This document shows, piece by piece, positions 8,747 through 16,893 of a stretch of 64,000 nucleotides of DNA. This DNA comes from an uncultured Bacteroidales bacterium (lineage in GTDB: Bacteria; Bacteroidota; Bacteroidia; Bacteroidales; FEN-979). Position numbers and translations under genes: made by a program. The stretch lies in NCBI GenBank assembly GCA_903913885.1, contig CAIWMX010000125.1:135461-199460 (forward strand), read 5' to 3'. The notes below the pieces were generated by a model, which saw only the letters and a list, made by a program, of their open reading frames with translations, had not been told where the DNA came from and searched no databases. Every line of letters begins with the position of its first letter. Position 1 is the stretch's first letter.

Positions 8747-11700
8747 TTATTTGAACGCCTTTTCCAGCATCCCGTCACCGTTAAGCTTCAACCTCTCAAA
8801 ATACGCTGGCGAAGGTTTGCCCAGGAGTTTGTCAACATAGATTTTCGCCAGATACTGGCCCAGCATGAAACCCTGTCCGCGCAAACCAAGGAACAACCCG
8901 AGTTCCGGGTCAATGATCATGCGGGGTTCCACGTAATAGCCGGCCCAAACGGCCTGGAACCCGACGGAAGAGAGTTCAGGTATCCAGTTCGTGAAAATCT
9001 CGGCAGCAATTTCGACGAAATCGACCGAGTTGACCTTGACATTTTTCCCTGCTTCCATAGGCTCAACGGCCGGCGAAGCGCACCCGATAATCTGCCCGGT
9101 TTCGGCCAGTTGCTGTCCGTAAACGGCAGTGAAACCCTTATATCGCCGCCTGTCGATGAGCATGGGCAGCGGCGCGCCATCCCTGCCAAGCATGGGCAGC
9201 CGCCGGGTGATGAAAGCCTGGTGCTTCACCGGGTAAAGTCCTGTTTCAATGTCGAGCTGCTTGGCAAACTTTTCACCCTCAGGTCCCAGGGCGTTGATAA
9301 ATATCTCCGTTTCATATTCGACATACCGGTGCTGATGATCCTGAACAAGCACATAATAGCGCCCGCCCGACCTGTTCACATTGATGAGCCTGCAATCCTC
9401 CTCAACCTTTCCGCCCCGCTCGATCCCCATGCGCCTGATCAGGTCGATCACCCGGCCGGGTGTGGCCTGCCAGCAATCGCGCGTGATCAATGCTGCGAGG
9501 TAGTTGTTCAGCGCGGGGTTGATGGCCGGTGATATTTCTTTCGCGAAGTCAGCCGGATCGACCATGTAGGCATCCGACCACGACATGGAATCGACAAGCG
9601 CCTTATACATGGTCTCGTCATGGGCAAAGGTTACGTAGAGCCCCTGGCGGTAGTCGATGTTATGGACTTTCTGCAGTTCCTTGAAAATTTCATGATTATG
9701 GGTTGCGATATCCGACAGTTCGGGCAGTGAAAAATTGGGGCGTCCTCCGGCAATGTTCCGCCAGGAGGCTCCCCGGCCATAGTTGAGCAATACAGGCTCC
9801 ATCCCCGCTTCGCCAAGATAGCGGAACAGGGCGCTTCCCCCGATACCTCCGCCGGCAATCAGCGATTTCACAACGATCCTTTCGGGCTTTTGCCCGGTAA
9901 GGCTGGTAATCACATTTTCATGCACCGAACGGGGATAGAGTTCCCCCATGGCGACCTGGTTCGACAGGGGTCCTCTCGGCGTTGGCTCGCCAACGATGGA
10001 AATCCCGGATCCGTAGAGCGTTGATTTCAGTCGTTTGATGCATCGTTTTCCACGGCATGCCCCCATTCCCAGGCGGGTGGTATGCTTTACTTCATCCACT
10101 GAGATAAATTTCCGGTCACCGATAGTTTCCAAAATTTCATCCAGGGTAACGTCGTCGCAATGGCAAACATAAGTCACCTCCTTCGCCTCTTCCCGGTAGG
10201 TTTTAAATTCAATAGCCGCCGGGTAGTTCTCCTTTACAATAAATCCGCGAACACGGCTGAGCTCCTCGCCGTGAAGGTCCAGTGAACGGACCCGGGCAAT
10301 GTTGGTCTTGTTGGGCTTGCGCATTATCTTTTCAACAATACCTTCCCCAAGTTTTTTCCCATAATTGTCGACAAGGAAACACGCCGATTTTTCCTTTACC
10401 TCATATTCAATGGGCAGGAAAAGCCAGTCCTTTTTCAGGTTATATCCGAATATCGCCAGCCCGGGGCACTGAAAAACACAATCCATGCAACCAATGCACT
10501 TCCCGAAATCAATCTCCGGTACGGTGCTGGTGGAGGATTTGGTGATTGCCCCGTGGGGGCAGGCAAATGCACATGGGTTGCAGGCAAATCCATAGAGACA
10601 GTCGATCAGCACGAAGCCTTTTTCGTTCATCCGCTCAGGGGTTGGCTGTGCGGCTTCGGGGATCACCCTGACAGGGTGCTGCTGCGAGTCGATATATTCT
10701 TTTGACAGGGCAAGATATTCATCATAATCATAATGTTCTCCAAGTTCCTGCAGCACGTCAAAGGCAGCCTGTCTGCCGCGCAGCACGGCGCTGGTCCCTT
10801 CGCCGATGCGGATGGAATCGCCGGCTCCGAAACACCGCCGGCCAAAAATTTCATTGCCCTTGATCAGCAACTGGTCGTCCTGGACAAGGCCGGTACAGAT
10901 GTTGATGGCATCAATCCCGTCGATCACCTTCTCTGTTCCGGGAACAGGTTTGAAATTAAGGCATTCAGCCACAACCGCGCCGATTATGCCGTCGTGATTT
11001 TCATTCGGGATGGCCTTGAGCAGGATATGCGAAGTGAGAACCGGGATCCCCAGCCGCCGCACCCTGTTTGCCTGCACAGGGAAGCCTCCTTCATGGGGCA
11101 TGGCCTCGAGGATGGCTTTTACGTTTGCCCCGGCCTGCATGAGCTGGTATGAGGTCAAGTAACCTATGTTTCCCGCTCCCACGGTGAGAATGTTCTTTCC
11201 AAGCAGTGTGAGCTCCTGGTTCATCATTTTCTGAACCACCGCCGCAGTGAATACGCCCGGGAGATCATCGTTCTCAAAGGTGGGCATGAAGGGCACTGCA
11301 CCGGTGGCAACGATCAGGTTTTCGGCATCCACATAAAATATCTCCTCCGTGCGGATGTTTTTCACGGCGATACGGCCTCCTTCCAGAATGTCCCAAACCG
11401 TTGAATTGAGGAAAATCCCGTCATGATCATCACCTGCCAGCGTTTTTGCAATGTCAAAACCCCGCATTCCCCCGAACTTCCTGATCTTCTCGAAAAAGAA
11501 AAACTGGTGGGTCTGCATGAGGAACTGTCCGCCGATTTTATCGTTGTTATCAATAACGATGTTGGTTACCTGGTGCTTGTTAAGTTCTTCACGGGCAGCC
11601 AGGCCGGCAGGGCCTGCTCCGATGATCGCCACCGTTGTTTTATAGACATTTACCGGCGTATCCTTTTTAACCGGGACACTGTGGGGGGCATAGTCATGGG

Positions 11701-11980
11701 GAATTTCACCAACAACTTTTACACCGTCAACCGTTGTGATACATATCCTTTTGATCTGGCCATCGACCAGCATTTCACAGGCACCGCATTTTCCTATCCC
11801 GCATTCGAGGCTGCGTTCGCGGTTGGTCAGGCTGTGGCTGTGTACCGGGTGGCCCGCCTGGTGCAGGGCTGCTGCAATGGTAAAGCCCTTATCGCCGGTT
11901 ACTGTCTGTCCGTCAAATAAAAATGAGGATTTTTCTGTTTCCTGTATCTCCAGAATCGGATGTGCCGTGATCTTTAACAT
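8747..11980 (-). CDS. Multi-cofactor redox fusion (HcnABC / sarcosine-oxidase-like)
   Basis: A 1077-residue protein that joins what are usually separate subunits of octopine/nopaline oxidase, hydrogen-cyanide synthase or dye-linked proline dehydrogenase. Domains in order: a 2Fe-2S ferredoxin with Cys60, 65, 68 and 80 (ECGIGKCGACEM); an FAD/NAD disulfide-reductase-type domain with GAGPAG at 121-126 and a second dinucleotide site (VGAGNIG) near 268; a double 4Fe-4S module (Cys461/467/470/474 and CIGCMDC ... CP at 495-505); a BFD-type 2Fe-2S module (CHC at 606-608, CRGKRC at 642-647); and a C-terminal DAO-type FAD domain starting GGGIGG at 710. It probably oxidises an amino acid or opine in the C-terminal domain and relays electrons through the clusters. 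Substrate unknown. A TAGTTTTG -7 box lies 22 bases upstream. Confidence 0.88.
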   Translation of the reverse strand: MLKITAHPILEIQETEKSSFLFDGQTVTGDKGFTIAAALHQAGHPVHSHSLTNRERSLECGIGKCGACEMLVDGQIKRICITTVDGVKVVGEIPHDYAPHSVPVKKDTPVNVYKTTVAIIGAGPAGLAAREELNKHQVTNIVIDNNDKIGGQFLMQTHQFFFFEKIRKFGGMRGFDIAKTLAGDDHDGIFLNSTVWDILEGGRIAVKNIRTEEIFYVDAENLIVATGAVPFMPTFENDDLPGVFTAAVVQKMMNQELTLLGKNILTVGAGNIGYLTSYQLMQAGANVKAILEAMPHEGGFPVQANRVRRLGIPVLTSHILLKAIPNENHDGIIGAVVAECLNFKPVPGTEKVIDGIDAINICTGLVQDDQLLIKGNEIFGRRCFGAGDSIRIGEGTSAVLRGRQAAFDVLQELGEHYDYDEYLALSKEYIDSQQHPVRVIPEAAQPTPERMNEKGFVLIDCLYGFACNPCAFACPHGAITKSSTSTVPEIDFGKCIGCMDCVFQCPGLAIFGYNLKKDWLFLPIEYEVKEKSACFLVDNYGKKLGEGIVEKIMRKPNKTNIARVRSLDLHGEELSRVRGFIVKENYPAAIEFKTYREEAKEVTYVCHCDDVTLDEILETIGDRKFISVDEVKHTTRLGMGACRGKRCIKRLKSTLYGSGISIVGEPTPRGPLSNQVAMGELYPRSVHENVITSLTGQKPERIVVKSLIAGGGIGGSALFRYLGEAGMEPVLLNYGRGASWRNIAGGRPNFSLPELSDIATHNHEIFKELQKVHNIDYRQGLYVTFAHDETMYKALVDSMSWSDAYMVDPADFAKEISPAINPALNNYLAALITRDCWQATPGRVIDLIRRMGIERGGKVEEDCRLINVNRSGGRYYVLVQDHQHRYVEYETEIFINALGPEGEKFAKQLDIETGLYPVKHQAFITRRLPMLGRDGAPLPMLIDRRRYKGFTAVYGQQLAETGQIIGCASPAVEPMEAGKNVKVNSVDFVEIAAEIFTNWIPELSSVGFQAVWAGYYVEPRMIIDPELGLFLGLRGQGFMLGQYLAKIYVDKLLGKPSPAYFERLKLNGDGMLEKAFK

Positions 11981-12002
11981 AGCTGGTTGAGTATTGGGAC
12001 AG

Positions 12003-12010
12003 CAAAACTA
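12003..12010 (-). promoter_or_regulatory. -7 element for the redox fusion gene
   Basis: TAGTTTTG on the minus strand, matching TAnnTTTG, 22 bases before the ATG at 11980. Confidence 0.6.
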
Positions 12011-12057
12011 CTTATTTTCCAAACACAAAACCGACTCGCTGTTAAATTATTCACAAC

Positions 12058-12999
12058 TCACAGGTTAAAACAGACCCCCAGTGAGATCACGTTTTCAACC
12101 CGGAGGTTCCTGCTCACATCCGAATCGTAGGAGACATATGTCCGGATACTGGTTCTCAAAAGTCTGGTGAGTTTTATCCCCACCAGGCTGGTCATGACCA
12201 GGTCAACCGGTTTATGGTAGTTTTTAAATACCTGCATGTCGCAATTCCAGTGAACCCTGCCGGTAAAATCATGATCGAGCAGCATGTGCATGCTCAGTCC
12301 GTATTCAAAGAGGTGGCTTTTCTCCCTGGGTACGCCATAAAAGCGTGTCACCTTCAACCGGTCGAAAACCGACTGGTCGAGGATGCAGGTAAATTTGGCC
12401 GAGGATAACCCGATACCCAGGGTGGCGTAACGGGGTACGGTCCATCCAAACCCTGCCGACAAGGTTCCAAGCAGGGGGGTGAGGAAGGATGCAATGCGTG
12501 TTTTAAGCAGTGTTCCGGTCTGGCTTATGCTGTAATCATAGGCATTGAAGATCCTCGTTGTCACCTGCGATGAAACCGTAAAAACAAAATTCCGGGCAAG
12601 CGTGACCTCAACCCTCGCAGCCAGTGCGTTTTCGTCGGGCTGAAACCGCGAAATGCTGTCGAAGAAACAGTCAACCCCGAGATCATGAACAAAAGAGCTT
12701 AGAAATTTAACCCTGCATTCATTTTTCACAAGGGCTTGATACCTGAAATGCTGCAAAAGCGAAGCCTCGAAGAAATTTGACCCGTGTTCCCTGTTGATTC
12801 CAACCATACCGGAACAAGTAAGCTGGTATTCCATATCCTGCGCAACGTGAAAAATAACGAGCGTGTTTCCCAGGCCAAACACCTGTTTCAGGTCGACCAG
12901 TACGGAATCTCTCCACAGCAGGTTCTGGCTGAGGATGCATTCCAGCGGCAAAAAGGTGCATATGCACCCCAGGACCAGTATCCTTCTTAAAACATGCAC
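12058..12999 (-). CDS. DUF3078-like outer-membrane beta-barrel protein
   Basis: A 313-residue exported protein of unknown function. An N-terminal hydrophobic signal (LVLGCICTFLPLECILSQ) is followed by alternating amphipathic strands and a final aromatic residue pattern (ISLGVCFNL), as in outer-membrane barrels. The middle (ITTRIF- and FLTPLLGTLSAGFGW segments) and the C-terminal VGIKLTRLLRTS ... YVSYDSDVS resemble the Bacteroidota DUF3078 family, although the usual W-x-GG repeats at the N-terminus are not evident. Encoded alone on the minus strand, about 60 bases after a small lipoprotein gene. Family assignment is by eye and tentative. Confidence 0.6.
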   Translation of the reverse strand: MHVLRRILVLGCICTFLPLECILSQNLLWRDSVLVDLKQVFGLGNTLVIFHVAQDMEYQLTCSGMVGINREHGSNFFEASLLQHFRYQALVKNECRVKFLSSFVHDLGVDCFFDSISRFQPDENALAARVEVTLARNFVFTVSSQVTTRIFNAYDYSISQTGTLLKTRIASFLTPLLGTLSAGFGWTVPRYATLGIGLSSAKFTCILDQSVFDRLKVTRFYGVPREKSHLFEYGLSMHMLLDHDFTGRVHWNCDMQVFKNYHKPVDLVMTSLVGIKLTRLLRTSIRTYVSYDSDVSRNLRVENVISLGVCFNL

Positions 13000-13058
13000 C
13001 GGTTTTGCTTTTTTCAGGGATCATGTGGTAATCGTTTGAGCCGGAACCTCCCGCCCGC

Positions 13059-13679
13059 TTATTTAATTCTCAGTTTTTGCTGCTCCGTGACATGCCAGCT
13101 CTGCTGAATATCAATGTTCAGCCAGACCACCCTGATTGCGGCTGTTTTGTTCTCCCTGACTGCCTTTTCAAGGTCGAACAGGCGGTAGTTATATTGACCC
13201 AGGAATTTCCCCCAGGTCACAATGATGGTAAAATCGGGATTTTTTTCAGTGCTCCATGAAGCCTCCTTCCTTCCAAAGGGCTTTATGAACGGGAGTATCT
13301 GGTCAAGTGTGAACCCGGGCCAGTAACTGCAGGCAGCACTGGGATCAAGCGCCCTGATGGCATCGCTACCGGCCCACTGGCATTCCGCGGTATCGCGCTG
13401 CAGCAGCAACCCGTTCCGGTCAAAGATCATATGGCTTAAAAAGTGTTTCATGTAGACCGTGTTTTTCATCAGCCTGTAGTAGGAGGTTGAGTCGGAGAAC
13501 ATGTATAAATCTCCGGCCGGGAATTTGTGCTTTTCGAGAAAGGAGATCAGCGATTCGGGGGTCTCCTCGGCCGGCACCGCCATTCCGTGCTTTAATTTCA
13601 TGTAGGTTTTGCAGCCGGTGGTTCCGGCGATCATGGCAACAAGAAGGGCCAGGATCAGAATGTGGAATTTTGATTTCAT
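13059..13679 (-). CDS. Hypothetical lipoprotein
   Basis: A 206-residue protein that I do not recognise. The N-terminus (MKSKFHILILALLVAMIAGTTGC) is a lipoprotein signal with the lipidation Cys at residue 23, so the protein is anchored in the envelope. The mature part is mixed alpha/beta with aromatic-rich segments (ACSYWPGFTLDQILPF; FTIIVTWGKFLGQYN). The stretch IIVTWGKFLGQ resembles a strand of thioredoxin-like thiol proteins but lacks a CxxC motif. No obvious partner. It lies between two other envelope genes on the same strand. Confidence 0.75.
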   Translation of the reverse strand: MKSKFHILILALLVAMIAGTTGCKTYMKLKHGMAVPAEETPESLISFLEKHKFPAGDLYMFSDSTSYYRLMKNTVYMKHFLSHMIFDRNGLLLQRDTAECQWAGSDAIRALDPSAACSYWPGFTLDQILPFIKPFGRKEASWSTEKNPDFTIIVTWGKFLGQYNYRLFDLEKAVRENKTAAIRVVWLNIDIQQSWHVTEQQKLRIK

Positions 13680-13789
13680 CTTTACAAGGATTAATTGTGA
13701 ATTTTTAGTGAATAAAAGCTGCCCCGGGCGGCGCAGGGTTTAGAGGAAACACGAGCTTAAACCATGACGCCAGCCCGGAAGCAGCAACT

Positions 13790-13833
13790 CAACACGGAGC
13801 AGGTTTGCCGATCCTGCAGCCTGTTCCGTGTTG
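13790..13833. terminator. Strong hairpin after the 158-residue exported protein gene
   Basis: Arms CAACACGGAGCAGG and CCTGTTCCGTGTTG pair over 14 positions with one wobble and a 16-base loop, immediately beyond the stop codon at 13836. There is no T-run on the minus strand, so it is a terminator-like or 3'-end-stabilising hairpin rather than a textbook Rho-independent terminator. Confidence 0.5.
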
Positions 13834-13835
13834 TT

Positions 13836-14312
13836 TTACAACTGGAGTATCACCGTATACACCCCGCTGGCAAAAGAAACCGGGTAGTTCCCTGGTTTAA
13901 TCGTAATGGGGGTTGCCGAGCCAAGGGCTCTGCACGCAGCGGGCGACAACGTATAGGGATCCTGGATCGTGATGCTTCCCTTATCTTTAAAATATGGCAG
14001 GGTCGATCCGTTCTCGTAGCTGGCCAGGGCATCCGCCGTGATCTCGACGATCAGCTGGTTCCGTTCATTCAGCTGGGCTTTTACAGGGCATCTGGTTTGG
14101 TCGTTACCGGCTACCGGTCGTTCAATCCCTGCAGTGATATCAAAGCAGAACCCAAACCCGGTTTTGCAGTCTGTCGAAGGGCGATGGAAGATCAATTCAA
14201 TTCTGATCCAGGGTCCCGGCGGCAAAGGAACTGCAGATTCAAATCCCGCGGCATTGGCGTTTTCAGTAAAAAGCATCATGCTTATCACGAATAAGGATAA
14301 CAGTGTCTTCAT
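13836..14312 (-). CDS. Hypothetical exported protein
   Basis: A 158-residue protein of unknown function. I start it at the ATG at 14312 (MKTLLSLFVISMMLFTENANA), which gives a clean signal peptide with an A-N-A cleavage site. The ORF-track start at 14450 adds 46 residues with no signal. The mature part contains Cys pairs (TDCKTGFGFCFD) and two strand-rich stretches, and ends GVYTVILQL. This could be a small periplasmic or surface protein. Nothing in the neighbourhood suggests a role beyond the cluster of three small envelope genes. Confidence 0.7.
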   Translation of the reverse strand: MKTLLSLFVISMMLFTENANAAGFESAVPLPPGPWIRIELIFHRPSTDCKTGFGFCFDITAGIERPVAGNDQTRCPVKAQLNERNQLIVEITADALASYENGSTLPYFKDKGSITIQDPYTLSPAACRALGSATPITIKPGNYPVSFASGVYTVILQL

Positions 14313-14675
14313 AATTTCAGGTTTTTGTTTGTTCTTTTTTCTCGCTGAACCTTCCGCGTTCAGCCTGCGGTGACCGTTCTGTTTTGGAAGCCGGATCACG
14401 CCACCGAAAAATTCGCACTCCCCGAGTTGCAATTTTTCATCCATCCTCAAACATCCATTTTACATTACCTCCTTCACGTTGTTCAATTTTATGCTTAATC
14501 GGTTTTGCAGGCAAAAGGTAATACATCAGGAAGCACTTTTTTTTTAAAAAGTCATTAAAAAAAATATAATCAGATATAAATCATTATTTTACGGTTTTCA
14601 CTTGGAAATTATCTGAAAAATTTTTAGTATCTTTGCAACCGAATTTCAAATAGGGACTAAACTGAGAGGAAAAAC
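14313..14675. other. 363-base divergent intergenic region
   Basis: Between a minus-strand exported-protein gene and the plus-strand glycogen synthase gene. It contains a small inverted repeat (GCTGAAC / GTTCAGC near 14345-14363), an AT-rich tract with an A/T-run near 14528-14570, and the glycogen synthase promoter at its right end. No gene is evident. Confidence 0.6.
14602..14635 (+). promoter_or_regulatory. Promoter of the glycogen synthase-DUF4270-glmS unit
   Basis: A TTG at 14602 and TATCTTTG at 14628-14635 match the Bacteroidota -33/-7 pair (TTG ... TAnnTTTG). They sit in an AT-rich tract about 40 bases before the glycogen synthase ATG. Confidence 0.7.
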
Positions 14676-15503
14676 ATGGAAAAGGCGAAAGTTTTATTTG
14701 TCACGCAGGAGATTACCCCATATCTGAAAGAAAGTCCGATGGGAACCATCGGACGTTACCTACCGCAGGGGATCCAGGAAAAAGGAAGAGAAATCCGTAC
14801 ATTTATGCCTCGTTACGGCAGCATCAACGAACGCCGCAACCAGCTTCACGAGGTAATCCGCTTGTCGGGCATGAACCTGATTATCGACGATACCGATCAT
14901 CCGCTGATCATCAAGGTGGCTTCCATCCAGCAAGCCCGCATGCAGATCTATTTTATTGACAATGAAGATTATTTCCAGCGTAAATACACGTTGCATGATA
15001 AAAACAACAAATTTTTTGCTGATAACGACGAACGGGCCATTTTTTTCTCGCGCGGCGTACTCGAAACCGTTAAAAAACTGGGATGGGGCCCCGACGTGGT
15101 GCATTGCCACGGCTGGATAACAAGCCTTGTGCCCATCTACATTAAGAAAGCTTACTGCGACAACCCCCTGTTCAGCGACACGAAAGTCATCTACTCCATT
15201 TATGACGACGATTTCGAAGAGCCTATGCATAAGGACTTTGCAAATAAAATCAAACTCGAAGGCATCAATTCCAAAGACCTCAAACACTATAAGAGTGCGA
15301 ACTACGTTAGTGTTATCAAGGCGGCTATTGACTTTTCGGATGGCGTGATCATTGGTTCACCCAAGATCAATCCCGAACTTGTCAGTTACCTGAAGGAAAC
15401 CGACAAACCATACCTTGAGTATCAGCCCATGGACCGTTATGTGGATGCATATAACGATTTTTATGAAGAGGTCATGGTGAACGATCATGTCATTGTGGAT
15501 TAA
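14676..15503 (+). CDS. Glycogen/starch synthase catalytic-domain protein (GT5-like)
   Basis: A 275-residue protein matching only the N-terminal Rossmann lobe of GT5 glycogen synthases. It begins KVLFVTQEITPYLKESPMG (in place of the usual K-x-G-G-L loop), has DVVHCHGWITSLVP, and ends before the nucleotide-binding second lobe of full-length enzymes. Such short forms are widespread in Bacteroidota and are labelled glycogen/starch synthase, but with half of the GT-B fold missing the enzymatic activity is uncertain. It starts a plus-strand set with the DUF4270 lipoprotein gene (20-base gap) and glmS, and has a clear promoter. It may be structural or regulatory rather than catalytic. Confidence 0.85.
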   Translation: MEKAKVLFVTQEITPYLKESPMGTIGRYLPQGIQEKGREIRTFMPRYGSINERRNQLHEVIRLSGMNLIIDDTDHPLIIKVASIQQARMQIYFIDNEDYFQRKYTLHDKNNKFFADNDERAIFFSRGVLETVKKLGWGPDVVHCHGWITSLVPIYIKKAYCDNPLFSDTKVIYSIYDDDFEEPMHKDFANKIKLEGINSKDLKHYKSANYVSVIKAAIDFSDGVIIGSPKINPELVSYLKETDKPYLEYQPMDRYVDAYNDFYEEVMVNDHVIVD

Positions 15504-15523
15504 CTGAACTTAATACAAACCGC

Positions 15524-16882
15524 TTGAACACTATCATTACCAAACTTTCGGCCGCTCTGCTCACAGGTATCCTGATCCTCCTGGCTGTTTATTCATGTAA
15601 GAAAGATCCATACCAAATCGGGGTTGATCTTCTGCCTCCTACCGACACACTCAATGTTAAAACCACCGACACCTGCCTTGTCCAGGCATTTTCGGTCAGG
15701 CAGGATTCAATCCGTACCGACAAATCCGGTTCGTTGCATATTGGTTCCATCGCAGATCCTGTGTTCGGCAAAATCACCAGCAGCGTGTATACCCAGCTCC
15801 TCCTTGAATCGGAGGGAGTTGATTTCGGGACTCACCCTGTGCTTGACTCGCTCGTGCTTATGCTTGGTTACGCCGGGCATTACGGGGATACGCTCACCCC
15901 GCAAAACATCAAGGTGTACGAAATCAGCGAAGACTTCAGTTACGACAGCATCTATTATTCGAATAAGACCCTGAAGACCTATCCTACGCTGCTGGCCGAC
16001 CGTGATTTTGTACCAAAACTTTCCGACAGTGTCTCCCTGTTCGGCAAGAAAGTCGGGCCGCACCTGCGCATCAACATGAGTAAACTGAGCAACTACCTGG
16101 GCAATAAGATTCTCTATGCCCCCTCCACTGCGCTGGCCAGCAACACCGCCTTCCTGGCTTATATGAAAGGTCTCTATATCAAGGCCACTCCTGCCGGCAA
16201 TAAGGGATCCATGCTGAATTTCTCCATCACCAACGGACTTTCAGAACTGGTAGCCTATTATCACAATGGTAACGACCCGGCAAATGATTCATTGCAATAC
16301 AGTCTGCTCATAAATTCCAGTTGCGCCCGTTTTACCCATGTTGATCACAACGGGTATATCGATGCAAGCCAGGATCTGAAGCAGCAGGTATTGAACCATG
16401 ATTCGGCCAAAGGGGCCGGGCAGCTTTACCTGCAGGGAATGGCCGGCGTAAAGGTTAAGGTTAAATTTCCCTACATGCGCAATTTCGGACTGGGACGGAG
16501 CGTGGCCATCAATGAGGCGATCCTGGAACTGAAAAACCTGGAGACTGACACTTCGCTGGCACCGCCTGCTACGCTGGTCATGCTCAGGCAGGACAGCATC
16601 GGAAGAATCTCCTATTTGCCTGACTACAGCGAAGGCACCGGCTATTTCGGAGGGACTTACAACGTTTCTTCCAGAACCTATAATTTCAGGATAACAGAGT
16701 TCATGCAGAAAGTTATTCAAAATGGTTATTCCGGTCACTTTGACCTGTATATCCTGGTCGACAACCCGATCACCAGTGTGCCTTCGCCAAACCGTATCGT
16801 TCTGAACGGCACAAAACCGCTTATTCCGGGTGATAATTCCGGCAGGCTCAGGTTGAAAGTGACCTATACAATATTGCATTAA
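15524..16882 (+). CDS. DUF4270 lipoprotein
   Basis: A 452-residue envelope lipoprotein of the Bacteroidota DUF4270 family, function unknown. It uses a TTG start, and the signal (LLTGILILLAVYSC) ends in a lipobox with the Cys followed by KKDPYQIGVDLLP, the usual family beginning. The mature region is beta-rich with the conserved pattern GSIADPVFGKITSSVYTQ and LDSLVLMLGYAG. The gene lies 20 bases after the glycogen synthase-like gene and 11 bases before glmS, so co-transcription is likely. This synteny is common in the phylum and may indicate a role in envelope polysaccharide biogenesis; that is inference. Confidence 0.87.
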   Translation: MNTIITKLSAALLTGILILLAVYSCKKDPYQIGVDLLPPTDTLNVKTTDTCLVQAFSVRQDSIRTDKSGSLHIGSIADPVFGKITSSVYTQLLLESEGVDFGTHPVLDSLVLMLGYAGHYGDTLTPQNIKVYEISEDFSYDSIYYSNKTLKTYPTLLADRDFVPKLSDSVSLFGKKVGPHLRINMSKLSNYLGNKILYAPSTALASNTAFLAYMKGLYIKATPAGNKGSMLNFSITNGLSELVAYYHNGNDPANDSLQYSLLINSSCARFTHVDHNGYIDASQDLKQQVLNHDSAKGAGQLYLQGMAGVKVKVKFPYMRNFGLGRSVAINEAILELKNLETDTSLAPPATLVMLRQDSIGRISYLPDYSEGTGYFGGTYNVSSRTYNFRITEFMQKVIQNGYSGHFDLYILVDNPITSVPSPNRIVLNGTKPLIPGDNSGRLRLKVTYTILH

Positions 16883-16893
16883 TTTTACCGAAC

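Noticed and set aside
16883-16893. glmS ribozyme
   Set aside because: Only 11 bases separate glmS from the upstream gene; there is no room for the ribozyme.
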